A stretch of 42,875 bases of DNA from Armatimonadota bacterium (GTDB lineage Bacteria > Armatimonadota > UBA5829 > JAUSEB01), in assembly GCA_030650495.1 (NCBI GenBank), contig JAUSEB010000353.1:1-42875 (forward strand), in the 5' to 3' direction. The notes beneath the pieces were generated by a model that had not been told where the DNA came from, ran no database searches, and saw only the letters and a list, made by a program, of their open reading frames with translations. This document shows positions 1-8,861 of the stretch, piece after piece. Each line of letters opens with the position of its first letter. Positions within the stretch are counted from its first letter, which is position 1. The position numbers and the translations under genes were made by a program.

Positions 1-1
1 G

Positions 2-253
2 ATAAAGATGGCTCCCGTTTTAAGAAGGCTTTACGACCAGATGCCGGAGCCGAAATGGGTGCTTTCCATGGGAGCGTGCGCGTCAACGGCGGGAGTGTTC
101 AACAACTACGGCCTGCTGCAGGGCGTGGACAAGATCGTCCCTGTCGACATGTATGTGCCGGGCTGCCCGCCAAGTCCTGACGCGCTTCTTGACGGATTGA
201 TAAAGCTGCAGGATAAGATCGCCAGGGGAGAGGCTCCCGGTACCGGAAGATGA
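2..253 (+). CDS. nuoB: NADH-quinone oxidoreductase subunit B, 3' part (start outside window)
   Basis: The reading frame is open from base 2, so the gene starts before the window; about 84 codons of the C-terminal half are seen. The text [18 protein letters not shown] followed by a Cys in MGACAS and a Cys in VPGCPP is characteristic of NuoB, the PSST-type subunit that holds Fe-S cluster N2 next to the quinone site of complex I. Those two Cys should be the last two N2 ligands; the tandem CysCys pair lies upstream and is not visible. The stop overlaps the nuoCD start (ATGA at 250-253), so the two are translationally coupled. Identity is secure; only completeness is unknown. Confidence 0.95.
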   Translation: MKMAPVLRRLYDQMPEPKWVLSMGACASTAGVFNNYGLLQGVDKIVPVDMYVPGCPPSPDALLDGLIKLQDKIARGEAPGTGR

Positions 254-2019
254 AAGTTTTCGACGATCTGATCACTGCCGACAACTTCGACCATATTCTT
301 GCCGGAGCCAAAGACACGGCCGGCGAGGAAATGGTCCTTAAATGCGATCCTTCGGCTATAGTCCGGCTTTCGCGGGCGATGAAGGATTTTGGATATGGCT
401 TCCTGAGCGACATCGCATATGTCGACCACTGGCAGGACTCCAAGAATGGCGGCAGGTTCGAGCTTACTTACCGCGCATATAACCTCGACGATTACAAGCG
501 AATCCACATAAAAGTCCCGGTAAACGATGGCCAAACCGTTGACTCAGTGACGGGCGTTTGGCCGTCGGCCAACTGGTATGAGCGTGAAGTTTACGACATG
601 ATGGGGGTCAAGTTCAACAACCATCCCGACCTGCGCCGTATACTTATGCCGAGCAAATGGATAGGCCATCCGCTCCGCAAAGACTATTCGATTGGCGGGG
701 AAGAGGTCGCCTTCAGCGTCAACTGGAATGAGATCGAATCCCAAGAGAGAGCGCTGGACAAATGCCTCGACGGGATGACTTGGAGGGAGTATGTCGAGCA
801 CGGAGACGATGTGGAAACCGAGGCGGGCGCGGGTCCGCTGAAAGAGTTCGTCGAGCAGGGCAAGATGGTTATTAATATGGGCCCGCAGCACCCCAGCACG
901 CACGGAGTTCTGCGGGTCGTGCTCGCGCTTGAAGGCGAGACCGTCCTCGGCGCGGCCTGTGACATCGGCTATCTGCATACGGGGATAGAGAAATCGGCTG
1001 AGGAGTTGATGTACCAGCAGGCGCTGACGCTTACGGACCGTATGGATTACGTTGCGCCGCTGGGTAATAATCTGGCGTATGTGCTATCGGTGGAAAAGCT
1101 GCTTGGGATTGAAGTCCCGCCAAGGGCGCAGGCTATACGCGTTATGCTGGCTGAATTGACGCGTATTGCGAGCCATCTGATCTTTCTTGGAACCCACGCG
1201 CTGGAGCTTGGCGCGATGAGCGTATTTTTATATTGCTTTAGCGATAGAGAGAAGATACTGGATATGTTTGAGCTGGCGTCGGGCGTCAGGATGATGACCA
1301 GCTATATCAATATCGGCGGCTTGAGAGACGATTTGCCCGAGGGATTCACCAAGTTGGTCCGTGATTTTCTCGATTATTTCCCGCGAAGAATGGACGAATA
1401 TCACGCGCTTTTGACGCGAAACCCGATTTGGATGGAGCGAACCAGGGGTGTCGGTGTAATCAGTTTGGAGGACTGTATCGAACTCGGTGTGAGCGGACCT
1501 AATATTCGCGGTTCCGGCCTGAAGTGGGACGTTCGGAAGGCATGGCCTTACTCCGGTTATGAGAACTACGAGTTCGATATTCCGGTTGGGAGCGAAGGCG
1601 ATGTCTACGATAGATATTTGGTGCGGATGGAGGAAATGAACCAGAGCCTGAGAATAATTCAGCAGGCGCTGGATAACCTGCCCGGTGGCGATTACCGCAT
1701 AGAAGACTATAAGATCGTATTGCCGCCTCGCGACCGGTTGGCGGTTAGTATGGAGGCGGTTATTCATCATTTCTTAGTGGCGTCGCGGGGCTTCGATGTT
1801 CCTGAAGGAGACGCTTATGTAAGCACGGAGAGTCCTCGCGGCGAAATGGGGTTCTTTGTCGCAAGCCACGGAGGGCCTAAGCCATGGCGGATGAAAATGA
1901 GGCCGCCGTCTTTCGCCACTCTTCAGGCATTGCCAAAGATGGTCACAGGCGCGATGGTGGCGGATGTGGTCGCCGCCGTCGGAAGTATTGATATCATATT
2001 GGGCGAGGTTGATCGGTGA
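250..2019 (+). CDS. nuoCD: NADH-quinone oxidoreductase subunit C/D fusion
   Basis: This 589-residue protein joins two peripheral-arm subunits of complex I. Residues 1-150 are the 30-kDa subunit (NuoC); the family signature is [20 protein letters not shown] at about 110-129. A linker of about 50 residues follows, then the 49-kDa subunit (NuoD) from about residue 205, with GPQHPSTHG at 211-219. NuoD helps form the quinone pocket with NuoB. NuoC and NuoD are separate proteins in many bacteria and fused in others such as E. coli, so the fusion is a known variant. The ATG overlaps the nuoB stop by 4 bases. The end, DIILGEVDR, is the usual NuoD C-terminus, so the protein looks complete. Confidence 0.95.
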   Translation: MKVFDDLITADNFDHILAGAKDTAGEEMVLKCDPSAIVRLSRAMKDFGYGFLSDIAYVDHWQDSKNGGRFELTYRAYNLDDYKRIHIKVPVNDGQTVDSVTGVWPSANWYEREVYDMMGVKFNNHPDLRRILMPSKWIGHPLRKDYSIGGEEVAFSVNWNEIESQERALDKCLDGMTWREYVEHGDDVETEAGAGPLKEFVEQGKMVINMGPQHPSTHGVLRVVLALEGETVLGAACDIGYLHTGIEKSAEELMYQQALTLTDRMDYVAPLGNNLAYVLSVEKLLGIEVPPRAQAIRVMLAELTRIASHLIFLGTHALELGAMSVFLYCFSDREKILDMFELASGVRMMTSYINIGGLRDDLPEGFTKLVRDFLDYFPRRMDEYHALLTRNPIWMERTRGVGVISLEDCIELGVSGPNIRGSGLKWDVRKAWPYSGYENYEFDIPVGSEGDVYDRYLVRMEEMNQSLRIIQQALDNLPGGDYRIEDYKIVLPPRDRLAVSMEAVIHHFLVASRGFDVPEGDAYVSTESPRGEMGFFVASHGGPKPWRMKMRPPSFATLQALPKMVTGAMVADVVAAVGSIDIILGEVDR

Positions 2020-2032
2020 TAAGGAGCCTTGA

Positions 2033-3982
2033 TTGATAGAAGCTGGGGAGCAAGTCAACTTAACAATTGATGATCGCCAGGTCGCCGTCCCAAAGGGAAC
2101 GCTGATCCTGAAGGCGGCGGAGAAGCTGGGCATCGAGATACCGGTCTTCTGCTATCACGATAAACTGCATCCAATCGGCGCATGCCGGATGTGCATTGTC
2201 GATGTGGAAGGCTTGCCCAAACCCGTACCCTCCTGCGCGACCGAAGTCAAAGAGGGAATGGTTATCCGCACGCGCACGCCGGAAGTCAAGAAGATGTGGG
2301 ATGGCGTGTTGGAATTCCTGCTAATCAACCATCCCCTGGATTGCCCGGTTTGTGACCGTGGCGGCGAGTGCCCGTTGCAGGATAACACTTTCAAATATGG
2401 CCCGCCTGACAGCAGGTTCACGGGCGAAAAGCGGCATTTTAAGAAGCCCGTTCCGCTCAGTGCACTTGTTCTTCTGGACCGTGAACGATGCATAATGTGC
2501 ACACGCTGCGTCCGTTTCTGCCAGGAGATTTCCGGCCACGAGCAATTGAAAATATGGGACCGTGGACATGGCGAGTATATCGACACTTTCCCCGGCGAAC
2601 CGTTTGACTCCAACTTCTCCGGGAATACCATCGAGTTGTGCCCGGTCGGAGCGCTTCTAAGCAGCGTGTTCCGCTTCAGGGCAAGGCCGTGGGAGATTAA
2701 AAGCGCCGCGAGTGTTTGTCCGCACTGTGGCGTCGGCTGCAACATACGGGGCGATGTCAGGAACAATCGGGAGCTGGTGCGATTCTTGTCCCGTGAAAAC
2801 CCTGAAGTTGACGACGGCTGGCTCTGCGACAGGGGGAGGTTCGACTCCGATTTCCCAAACAGCGAAGCCAGGCTGGCAAACCCGCTCGTGCGAAAAAATG
2901 GGGAATTGGTGGAGGTTGATTGGCCTGAAGCTCTGGAGGTTGTCGCGAAAGGCTTAAAACGTGCGGCGGAGGCTGACCCTCGGCAAATTGGGGCGGTCGG
3001 GTCGCCTTGGCGAACCAATGAGGATAACTATCTGTTGCAGAAGCTGTTCCGCGCGGCGTTCAAGACTAATAACCTCGATTTCACTTTCAAAAGCAGGCCG
3101 GGTGGAACCGGCGCCTTGGCTGAGGCATATCGTGAAGGGCTTTTCGATGGCTCGATTGCGGACACGGCAACCGCTGACACTATATTCGTTTTAGGCTCCG
3201 ATATTAGTATGGATTTGCCGGTAGTTGACCTCTGGCTGAAAAAGGCAAGCCGCCGGGGCGCAAAGCTGATATATAACTATCCTGCGGCAGTGGATTTGTC
3301 CCAGGCAAAGCAGTCGCTGATATTTGTGAGTTCGGCGCTGCTCTATGGAGAAGCGGGAACTGACCTGCTGGATACTCTACGCGAGTTGAAGCGAGAGCGG
3401 GAGGTTCGGATATGCGCCGTTGTGCCGGACACGAACGCGCAGGGCGCGATGGATGTTGGCCTGCTGCCGGGGTATCATCCAGGCTATCGAAGAATTGGAG
3501 ATGAGATGAGCGCGCCGCCGATGAGTGGAGATCAGATGCTAGCCGCCGCAAAGGAAGACAAATTGCAGGCGCTTTATATCATGGGGCAAGACCCGGCGGC
3601 TGATCCCGTTCGTGGGGAAGAGATAGCGCAAGTATTGGGCAAAATCCCATTCCTTGTCGTGGCGGACACGTTCCTGACCAAGACCGCGAGCCTGGCGCAT
3701 GTTGTCCTCCCAAGCTGCACGTTCGCCGAGAAGGAAGGGACGTTTACAAACACCGAACGAAGAGTGCAGAGGATTAATCCGGCGATGCGGATTAGAAAAT
3801 CTTCCCGCCCGGATTGGGAGATCATCAGTCAGATCGGACATTGGGCGGGAACGCCGTTGGATTACAACGGGACGATGGATATATTTAATGAGATGACCCA
3901 GGTGATTCCGCAATACGGCGGGTTGAGTTACGATATAATCGGTGAGAAAGGCGCGCAGTGGGAGGCCGTAGATGATAGGTGA
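2033..3982 (+). CDS. nuoG: NADH-quinone oxidoreductase subunit G
   Basis: NuoG is the large Fe-S subunit of the complex I electron-input arm. The order of ligands is clear: C40, C51, C54 and C68 for the 2Fe-2S cluster; H100, C104, C107 and C113; C153, C156, C159 and C203; then C229, C232, C236 and C265, the optional N7 cluster found only in some bacteria. A molybdopterin-oxidoreductase-like domain without evident cofactor function follows to residue 649. The start is TTG at 2033, chosen because AAGGAG (2021-2026) lies 6 bases before it. The end overlaps nuoI by 11 bases. NuoE and NuoF, which normally pass electrons from NADH to NuoG, are not encoded in the window. Confidence 0.93.
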   Translation: MIEAGEQVNLTIDDRQVAVPKGTLILKAAEKLGIEIPVFCYHDKLHPIGACRMCIVDVEGLPKPVPSCATEVKEGMVIRTRTPEVKKMWDGVLEFLLINHPLDCPVCDRGGECPLQDNTFKYGPPDSRFTGEKRHFKKPVPLSALVLLDRERCIMCTRCVRFCQEISGHEQLKIWDRGHGEYIDTFPGEPFDSNFSGNTIELCPVGALLSSVFRFRARPWEIKSAASVCPHCGVGCNIRGDVRNNRELVRFLSRENPEVDDGWLCDRGRFDSDFPNSEARLANPLVRKNGELVEVDWPEALEVVAKGLKRAAEADPRQIGAVGSPWRTNEDNYLLQKLFRAAFKTNNLDFTFKSRPGGTGALAEAYREGLFDGSIADTATADTIFVLGSDISMDLPVVDLWLKKASRRGAKLIYNYPAAVDLSQAKQSLIFVSSALLYGEAGTDLLDTLRELKREREVRICAVVPDTNAQGAMDVGLLPGYHPGYRRIGDEMSAPPMSGDQMLAAAKEDKLQALYIMGQDPAADPVRGEEIAQVLGKIPFLVVADTFLTKTASLAHVVLPSCTFAEKEGTFTNTERRVQRINPAMRIRKSSRPDWEIISQIGHWAGTPLDYNGTMDIFNEMTQVIPQYGGLSYDIIGEKGAQWEAVDDR

Positions 3983-4415
3983 AATATTAAAAGGCCTCAG
4001 CGTTACGATGAGACACGTGTTTCGCCCCAGGGTCACGATACAATATCCTGAGGAGAAGCGCGTCCTCCCGCCACGAGCGCGCTGGCGTCACGTGCTGCTG
4101 AGGCATGAAGACGGCCTGGAACGCTGCATCGGATGCTCGCTTTGCGCCGCGAACTGCCCCGCAAGGTGTATCTACGTCGAGGCCGCCGAGAACCGAGAGG
4201 GCGCGAGATACTCCCCCGGCGAGCGTTACGCGAAGATATACGAGATCAACATGATCCGCTGCATATTCTGCGGCTATTGCCAGGACGCCTGCCCGGTCGA
4301 GGCCATCATCCTGAGAAACAACTACGAGATTTCCGACGACGACCGGGAGGACTTCATCTACGACAAAAGCCGTCTTCTGGTTCCCTACCCAGGGCCGAAA
4401 ACGGGTGTTGGGTGA
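3972..4415 (+). CDS. nuoI: NADH-quinone oxidoreductase subunit I (2x[4Fe-4S])
   Basis: This 147-residue ferredoxin-like subunit carries clusters N6a and N6b, which pass electrons to N2 in NuoB. Both binding motifs are complete: C52, C55, C58, C62 and C97, C100, C103, C107, the latter in the typical IRCIFCGYCQDACPVEAI context. It starts inside nuoG (11-base overlap). In most nuo operons nuoH lies between G and I; here it is absent, and no J-N genes follow. The last codons (GVG) and the TGA stop lie inside an intergenic repeat that begins at about 4403, so the C-terminus may have been reshaped by repeat insertion. Confidence 0.93.
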   Translation: MIGEILKGLSVTMRHVFRPRVTIQYPEEKRVLPPRARWRHVLLRHEDGLERCIGCSLCAANCPARCIYVEAAENREGARYSPGERYAKIYEINMIRCIFCGYCQDACPVEAIILRNNYEISDDDREDFIYDKSRLLVPYPGPKTGVG

Positions 4416-4555
4416 TGGGTGTTAGGTGTTGGGGTGGAGATTCGAATATCGCTGCCCACATCGTAAATAGAAGTTTTCACCCTCACCCCAACCCTCTCCC
4501 TCAAGGGAGAGGGAGTTCCGTACCCAACACCCATCACCTATCACCCAACACCCAA
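4403..4555. repeat. Inverted composite repeat (TGGGTG-type arms with inner hairpin)
   Basis: Two arms built from variations of GGGTGTTGGGTGATGGGTG (4403-4436) and its reverse complement (4521-4555) flank a spacer. Within the spacer is a perfect hairpin, CCCTCTCCCT / AGGGAGAGGG with a 2-base loop (4492-4513). The same arm sequence recurs at 19467-19502. The first arm supplies the nuoI stop codon. This is an interspersed palindromic element of the REP/MITE kind, not a gene; it may also end nuo transcription through its hairpin. Confidence 0.75.
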
Positions 4556-4593
4556 AAAACAGCGTATTATTATATTGAGGTATTAAAAAAGGC

Positions 4594-5487
4594 GTGACAC
4601 AAGATAACGACAACAAGAGCCGGCGGTTATCGTCAGGAAGGCCGGATTGGATAAAGGCGCGGGCGCCGTCGGGGGAGAACTTCGAGGAGGTTATGGCGCT
4701 CGTAACCGGCCTTAAACTCCATACCGTGTGCCAGAGCGCAAGATGTCCGAATATGGGCGAGTGCTGGCACGAGCGCACGGCCACTTTCCTCATATTGGGA
4801 GACACGTGCACGCGCAACTGCGGCTTCTGCGCGGTAAAGACCGGATGTCCTTCGCCAGCGGATGAGAACGAACCAAAGCGGGTCGCTGAAGCGGTGGCCG
4901 TATTGTCTTTGAAGCATGCAGTCATAACTTCCGTAAACAGAGATGATTTGCCGGACGGCGGCGCGGGTATATTCGCGGAGACGATACGAGCGATCAGAAA
5001 GAAACTCCCAACATGTTCGACGGAGGTACTCATCCCGGATTTTCGCGGCAATTGGGATTCGCTTCAGTTGGTAGTAGATGCTCGTCCCGACATCCTAAAT
5101 CATAACGTCGAAACCGTGCCAAGGATGTACCCCAAAGTTAGACCCCAAGCGGACTACAAGACCTCAGTCGAATTACTCCGTAAAGCGAAGGAAATGGACG
5201 CATCTATTACGACGAAGTCGGGGATTATGGTGGGGGTCGGCGAGACGCTGGATGAGATACAACAAGTCATGCTCGATCTGCGAGAAGCCGACTGCGACAT
5301 ATTGACCATCGGCCAGTATTTGAGACCGTCATTTGATCATGTGCCAATCAGCAAATATTATACGCCGGAAGAGTTCGAACAGATGAGGTTATTGGGTATG
5401 AATATAGCGTTCAAGCATATAGAGTCGGGGCCGCTGGTCAGAAGCTCATACCATGCGGCAAGGGCATTGAAGGCAAAAGATGGGTAA
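4594..5487 (+). CDS. lipA: Lipoyl synthase
   Basis: LipA is a radical-SAM enzyme that inserts two sulfur atoms into octanoyl groups bound to E2 or GcvH proteins. Both clusters are visible: the auxiliary [4Fe-4S] ligands C46, C51 and C57 ([12 protein letters not shown]) and the radical-SAM motif C72, C76, C79 (CTRNCGFC). The family's C-terminal RSSY, whose serine contacts the auxiliary cluster, is at 283-286. The GTG at 4594 is the start that fits family length (297 aa), with TTGAGG about 13 bases upstream. It overlaps the next gene by 8 bases and lies just upstream of 2-oxoacid dehydrogenase genes, one of which encodes the lipoyl-bearing substrate protein. No lipB or lplA is present. Confidence 0.95.
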   Translation: MTQDNDNKSRRLSSGRPDWIKARAPSGENFEEVMALVTGLKLHTVCQSARCPNMGECWHERTATFLILGDTCTRNCGFCAVKTGCPSPADENEPKRVAEAVAVLSLKHAVITSVNRDDLPDGGAGIFAETIRAIRKKLPTCSTEVLIPDFRGNWDSLQLVVDARPDILNHNVETVPRMYPKVRPQADYKTSVELLRKAKEMDASITTKSGIMVGVGETLDEIQQVMLDLREADCDILTIGQYLRPSFDHVPISKYYTPEEFEQMRLLGMNIAFKHIESGPLVRSSYHAARALKAKDG

Positions 5488-6502
5488 AACACACGATGTA
5501 GTTTTGATTCCAGGCGACGGCATTGGCCCGGAAGTGATCTCGGCGGCGCTTCGTGTGATCGAAGCGGCGGGGGCGAATATAAGATGGCGCGGGGGGATCA
5601 TCGGGGCGGCGGCGCTGGAGAAGTTCGGAACGACCGTGCCGGAGGACGTCCTGAATCTTATAAGAGAGACGAAGGTCGCGCTGAAGGGACCGGTTACGAC
5701 CCCGATTGGAACTGGTTTTCCAAGCGCTAACGTTACGCTTAGGAAGGCGCTTCAATTGTACGCAAGTCTTCGTCCGGTGCGGAATTTGCCGGGGATTAGC
5801 AGTTGTTACACGGGCGTGGATTTGGTGGTCGTGCGCGAGAACACCGAGGGGCTTTACTCAGGAATCGAGCATGAAGTCGTACCCGGCGTCGTGGAAAGCC
5901 TGAAGATTATTACGGAGAAGGCTTCCACCAGAATCGCGCAATTCGCGTTCAAATACGCTATTCAGAACGGGCGGCATAAGATAACCGCCGTGCATAAAGC
6001 CAATATTATGAAGTTGAGCGATGGGCTGTTTCTGGAGTGCGCGCGCAGGGTGGCAAAAGAGCATCCTGAAATCGAGTATGAAGAGTCGATTGTGGACAGT
6101 ACATGTATGCAGCTTGTTATGAACCCGTATCGTTTTGACATGCTCTTGATGGAAAATCTCTATGGAGATATTCTCTCTGAGTTGTGTTCGGGATTAGTCG
6201 GCGGCGTGGCGGTCGTGCCGGGAGCGAATTTGGGAGACGAGATCGCTGTGTTCGAGGCGGTTCACGGCAGCGCGCCGGATTTGGCAGGCACGGGAAAAGC
6301 CAATCCGCTGGGCGTAATTATGTCATCGATTATGATGCTGCGGCATTTGGGCGAGAACGATGTCGCGGACAGGATAGATGCGGGAGTGAAGACGGTTCTG
6401 ACTGAAAGAGGTCATCTGACGCCGGACCTTGGCGGAACGGCTACTACGCATGAGATGGCCGACGCTATTGCAGAGGCGGCGATAGTAGTCGGTAGTCGGT
6501 AG
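5480..6502 (+). CDS. Isocitrate dehydrogenase, NAD-type (isocitrate/isopropylmalate dehydrogenase family)
   Basis: This 340-residue beta-decarboxylating dehydrogenase has the family start [11 protein letters not shown] and ends with [14 protein letters not shown] Ser-x-Asn (S82, N84) in the substrate loop, instead of the Leu-rich loop of isopropylmalate dehydrogenase, points to isocitrate. The cofactor loop reads HGSAPDL (D267, L268) with A274, the pattern of NAD-using members. The likely reaction is NAD-dependent isocitrate oxidation to 2-oxoglutarate. Homoisocitrate or tartrate dehydrogenases are alternatives. It overlaps lipA by 8 bases. The last residues (VVGSR) and the TAG stop come from a GTAGTCG short repeat. 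Confidence 0.85.
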   Translation: MGKTHDVVLIPGDGIGPEVISAALRVIEAAGANIRWRGGIIGAAALEKFGTTVPEDVLNLIRETKVALKGPVTTPIGTGFPSANVTLRKALQLYASLRPVRNLPGISSCYTGVDLVVVRENTEGLYSGIEHEVVPGVVESLKIITEKASTRIAQFAFKYAIQNGRHKITAVHKANIMKLSDGLFLECARRVAKEHPEIEYEESIVDSTCMQLVMNPYRFDMLLMENLYGDILSELCSGLVGGVAVVPGANLGDEIAVFEAVHGSAPDLAGTGKANPLGVIMSSIMMLRHLGENDVADRIDAGVKTVLTERGHLTPDLGGTATTHEMADAIAEAAIVVGSR

Positions 6503-6566
6503 TCGGTGGTGGGCATCGGCTTCGAAGATCCTTCGGCAAGCTCAGGAGGCTACCGAAGCAACAAAC
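6488..6566. repeat. GTAGTCG short tandem repeat and GATCCTTCG element
   Basis: Tandem GTAGTCG words (6488-6508) run through the end of the isocitrate dehydrogenase gene. They are followed by a roughly 40-bp element at 6526-6566 beginning GATCCTTCGGCAAGCTCAGG. Nearly the same 40 bp recurs at 12625-12666 before the giant propeller gene, but there it follows different sequence. The elements are therefore separate modules. Confidence 0.7.
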
Positions 6567-6583
6567 AAACTACGCCGCGCACC

Positions 6584-6675
6584 CGTCATTCCGAGGAGGA
6601 ACGACGAGGAATCTGCTTTTAGAAACACGGAAAAAGCAGATTTCTCGACTTCACTGCGCTTCACTCGAAATGACG
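6584..6675. repeat. CGTCATTCC...GAAATGACG palindromic element
   Basis: The 92-bp segment folds back on itself: its ends are CGTCATT and AATGACG, and inner segments such as AATCTGCTTTT pair with AAAAGCAGATT. Elements with this wording are common interspersed repeats in environmental bacteria; that remark is from general knowledge. It fills the gap before the E1-alpha gene, and no open frame is evident. Confidence 0.65.
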
Positions 6676-6695
6676 TAATACTAGAGGTGGGTCTA

Positions 6696-7649
6696 TTGGA
6701 AAAGCAGGACAAAATTGAAATGTACCGGCAAATGCTCCTCATTCGTAAATTTGAGGAAAAGGCGGGTGAGATGTATACGCAGGGCAAAGTCGGTGGATTT
6801 CTACACCTTTATATAGGCCAGGAAGCGGTAGCCGTGGGATTTATTTCGGCGCTGCGGCCTGATGATTATGTCATCGGCGCGTATCGCGAACACGGACAGG
6901 CGTTGGCGAGAGGCGTGGATCCTAAGCGCGTTATGGCGGAGTTGTTCGGAAAATCCACGGGCGTCTCTCGCGGAAAAGGCGGCTCGATGCACATGTTCGA
7001 TGTCGAGCGCAACTTCCTCGGCGGTCATGGGATTGTCGGAGGCGGGATGCCGCTTGCGGCGGGGATGGGTTTTGCGATCAACTATCGCGAGACCGACCAG
7101 GTGGTGATGTGCTTCTTCGGAGACGGCGCCGTGAACGAGGGCGCGTTTCATGAGGCGCTCAACCTGGTGTCGCTTTGGAATTTACCCGTCATATACGTCT
7201 GCGAGAACAACCTCTACGGGATGGGAACCGCCGTGTATCGCGCATCTTCCTTTCCTGAAATCTTCCGGCGCGCTCAGTGCTACGATTTGGACACGGAAAG
7301 CGTGGACGGAATGGACGTGCTGGCGTGCCGTGACGCCGCGGACAGAGCCATTCGCCGCGCGCGCAAAGAGAAGTCTCCGAGGTTCATCGAAGCAATCACT
7401 TATAGATTTCGAGGGCATTCCGTTGCCGACCCGGGAACTTACCGGACAAAAGAAGAGATCGGAGAGTGGCGGAAAAAAGACCCAATCGAGCAATTCAGAG
7501 GCCAGCTTGAGGCTGATGGAACGCTGACGGCTGAAGACATTCAGCGCATTGAAGAAGAGTTGGACCGGGTAATTCAGGAAGCAGTCGAATTCGCCGATAG
7601 TAGCGAGGAACTTCCGGTTGAAGGGCTTTATGAGGACGTTTACGCATAG
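6696..7649 (+). CDS. pdhA: 2-oxoacid (pyruvate/acetoin-type) dehydrogenase E1 component, alpha subunit
   Basis: E1-alpha binds thiamine diphosphate and, with E1-beta, decarboxylates a 2-oxoacid (probably pyruvate) and transfers the acyl group to lipoyl-E2. The ThDP signature GDGAVNEGAFHEALNL...ENN is present, as are the RKFEEK start and the GHSVADP phosphorylation-loop region. Start: AGAGGTGG (6683-6690) lies 5 bases before TTG 6696, so that codon is favoured; GTG 6687 overlaps the ribosome site and is the alternative, adding 3 residues. The product is about 317 aa, normal for the family. The E1-beta gene begins 9 bases after the stop. The exact 2-oxoacid cannot be read from sequence alone. 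Confidence 0.9.
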   Translation: MEKQDKIEMYRQMLLIRKFEEKAGEMYTQGKVGGFLHLYIGQEAVAVGFISALRPDDYVIGAYREHGQALARGVDPKRVMAELFGKSTGVSRGKGGSMHMFDVERNFLGGHGIVGGGMPLAAGMGFAINYRETDQVVMCFFGDGAVNEGAFHEALNLVSLWNLPVIYVCENNLYGMGTAVYRASSFPEIFRRAQCYDLDTESVDGMDVLACRDAADRAIRRARKEKSPRFIEAITYRFRGHSVADPGTYRTKEEIGEWRKKDPIEQFRGQLEADGTLTAEDIQRIEEELDRVIQEAVEFADSSEELPVEGLYEDVYA

Positions 7650-7658
7650 GGGGAGCTC

Positions 7659-8660
7659 ATGGCACAGATGACATACAGACAGGCTCTGAACCAGGCGATG
7701 CGGGAAGAGATGCGCCGCGACCCCGATGTGTTTCTGATAGGCGAGGAAGTGGCTGAGTATGAAGGCGCGTATAAAGTAAGTGAAGGACTGCTGCAGGAGT
7801 TCGGCCCCAAGCGCGTCGTGGACACGCCCATATCCGAGGAAGCTATCGCGGGAACAGGGATAGGCGCAGCAATGGTGGGCTTGAGGCCGATAGTAGAGAT
7901 GATGACTATCAACTTCACTTTGCTGGCGATGGACCAACTGGTGAACCATGCCGCGAAGCTGAGATACATGTCGGGCGGCCAGCTAAAAATCCCTCTGACG
8001 CTCCGGGCTCCTCAGGGCGCTGGGATGCAACTTGGGGCGCAGCATTCGCAGAATTTGGAGTCATGGTTCATACATGTGCCGGGGCTGAAGGTAGTAGCTC
8101 CATCCACTCCGTACGACGCAAAAGGCTTGCTCAAGAGCGCAATACGTGACGATAACCCGGTTATTTTTCTTGAGCACGAACTGCTATATGGCGTTAAGGG
8201 TGAAGTCCCTGATGAGGAATATATCATTCCATTGGGCGCAGCCGATGTGAAACGCGCCGGAACTGATGTAACTATAGTTTGTTATCTACGAATGGTATCC
8301 GTTGCATTGAAAGCAGCGGAAGCGCTGGAGGCTCAGGGCATCAGCGCGGAAATTGTAGATTTGCGCACACTCAAGCCGATGGATACGGACACGCTGGTCA
8401 ACTCGTTGAAAAAGACACACCGCCTGGTTATGGTCGAAGAAGACTACAAGTCCTGCGGAACCGGAGCTGAAGTAGTTGCTCTCATGCAGGAGCTTGCTTT
8501 CGACTATTTGGACGCGCCCATGGAGCGCGTTGCCACCGCTGAAGTCCCCATGCCTTACGCGAAAAACCTCGAAAAAGCAGCCATTCCAAGCGAGCAATCC
8601 GTAATTGACGCCGTTTACCGGACGCTGGCGCGAGAAACTTACCAGCTAACTAGGGTATAA
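7659..8660 (+). CDS. pdhB: 2-oxoacid dehydrogenase E1 component, beta subunit
   Basis: This 333-residue transketolase-fold subunit pairs with the preceding E1-alpha. The N-terminus (TYRQALNQAMREEMRRDPDV) and GEEVAEYEGAYKVSEGL match the pyruvate/acetoin E1-beta family. The C-terminal transketolase domain carries DLRTLKPMDTDT and VEEDYKSCG. A GGGGAG site directly follows the pdhA stop and lies 3 bases before the ATG. A 201-bp repeat-bearing gap separates it from the E2 gene, yet the order E1-alpha, E1-beta, E2 is the standard cluster order. Confidence 0.93.
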   Translation: MAQMTYRQALNQAMREEMRRDPDVFLIGEEVAEYEGAYKVSEGLLQEFGPKRVVDTPISEEAIAGTGIGAAMVGLRPIVEMMTINFTLLAMDQLVNHAAKLRYMSGGQLKIPLTLRAPQGAGMQLGAQHSQNLESWFIHVPGLKVVAPSTPYDAKGLLKSAIRDDNPVIFLEHELLYGVKGEVPDEEYIIPLGAADVKRAGTDVTIVCYLRMVSVALKAAEALEAQGISAEIVDLRTLKPMDTDTLVNSLKKTHRLVMVEEDYKSCGTGAEVVALMQELAFDYLDAPMERVATAEVPMPYAKNLEKAAIPSEQSVIDAVYRTLARETYQLTRV

Positions 8661-8728
8661 GGTGAATCGGTAAAGGTAAGACCTTTCAGTTTTCGGGACA
8701 GAAGTCCTGGAACACCGACAAGGTGTCA

Positions 8729-8845
8729 AGTGATAAGTGGCTTGTGATTTGTGACTAGTGGCTAAAGCTTTTACATGTCATAGTAAAGCAGCCCCCGCTT
8801 TGGATATATTCTCACACTAGCCACAAGCCACTAACCACCAACCAG
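8729..8845. repeat. Inverted repeat between E1-beta and E2 genes
   Basis: An arm rich in AGTGGCTTGTG/ACTAGTGGCT words (8729-8766) is matched by its approximate reverse complement CACTAGCCACAAGCCACT (8814-8831 and flanks). The arms border a 45-bp centre. A smaller hairpin-like TTTTCGGGACAGAAGTCCTGG lies just before it (about 8690-8710). The element sits immediately upstream of the E2 ribosome site; no reading frame is apparent in the gap. Confidence 0.6.
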
Positions 8846-8861
8846 TAGAGGAGGCTTGTCA

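Noticed and set aside
1228-1770. 180-residue reading frame on the minus strand inside nuoCD
   Set aside because: It lies wholly opposite a well-conserved gene, has no family features and no ribosome site; the same holds for similar frames opposite the E2, giant, ribD and second isocitrate dehydrogenase genes.
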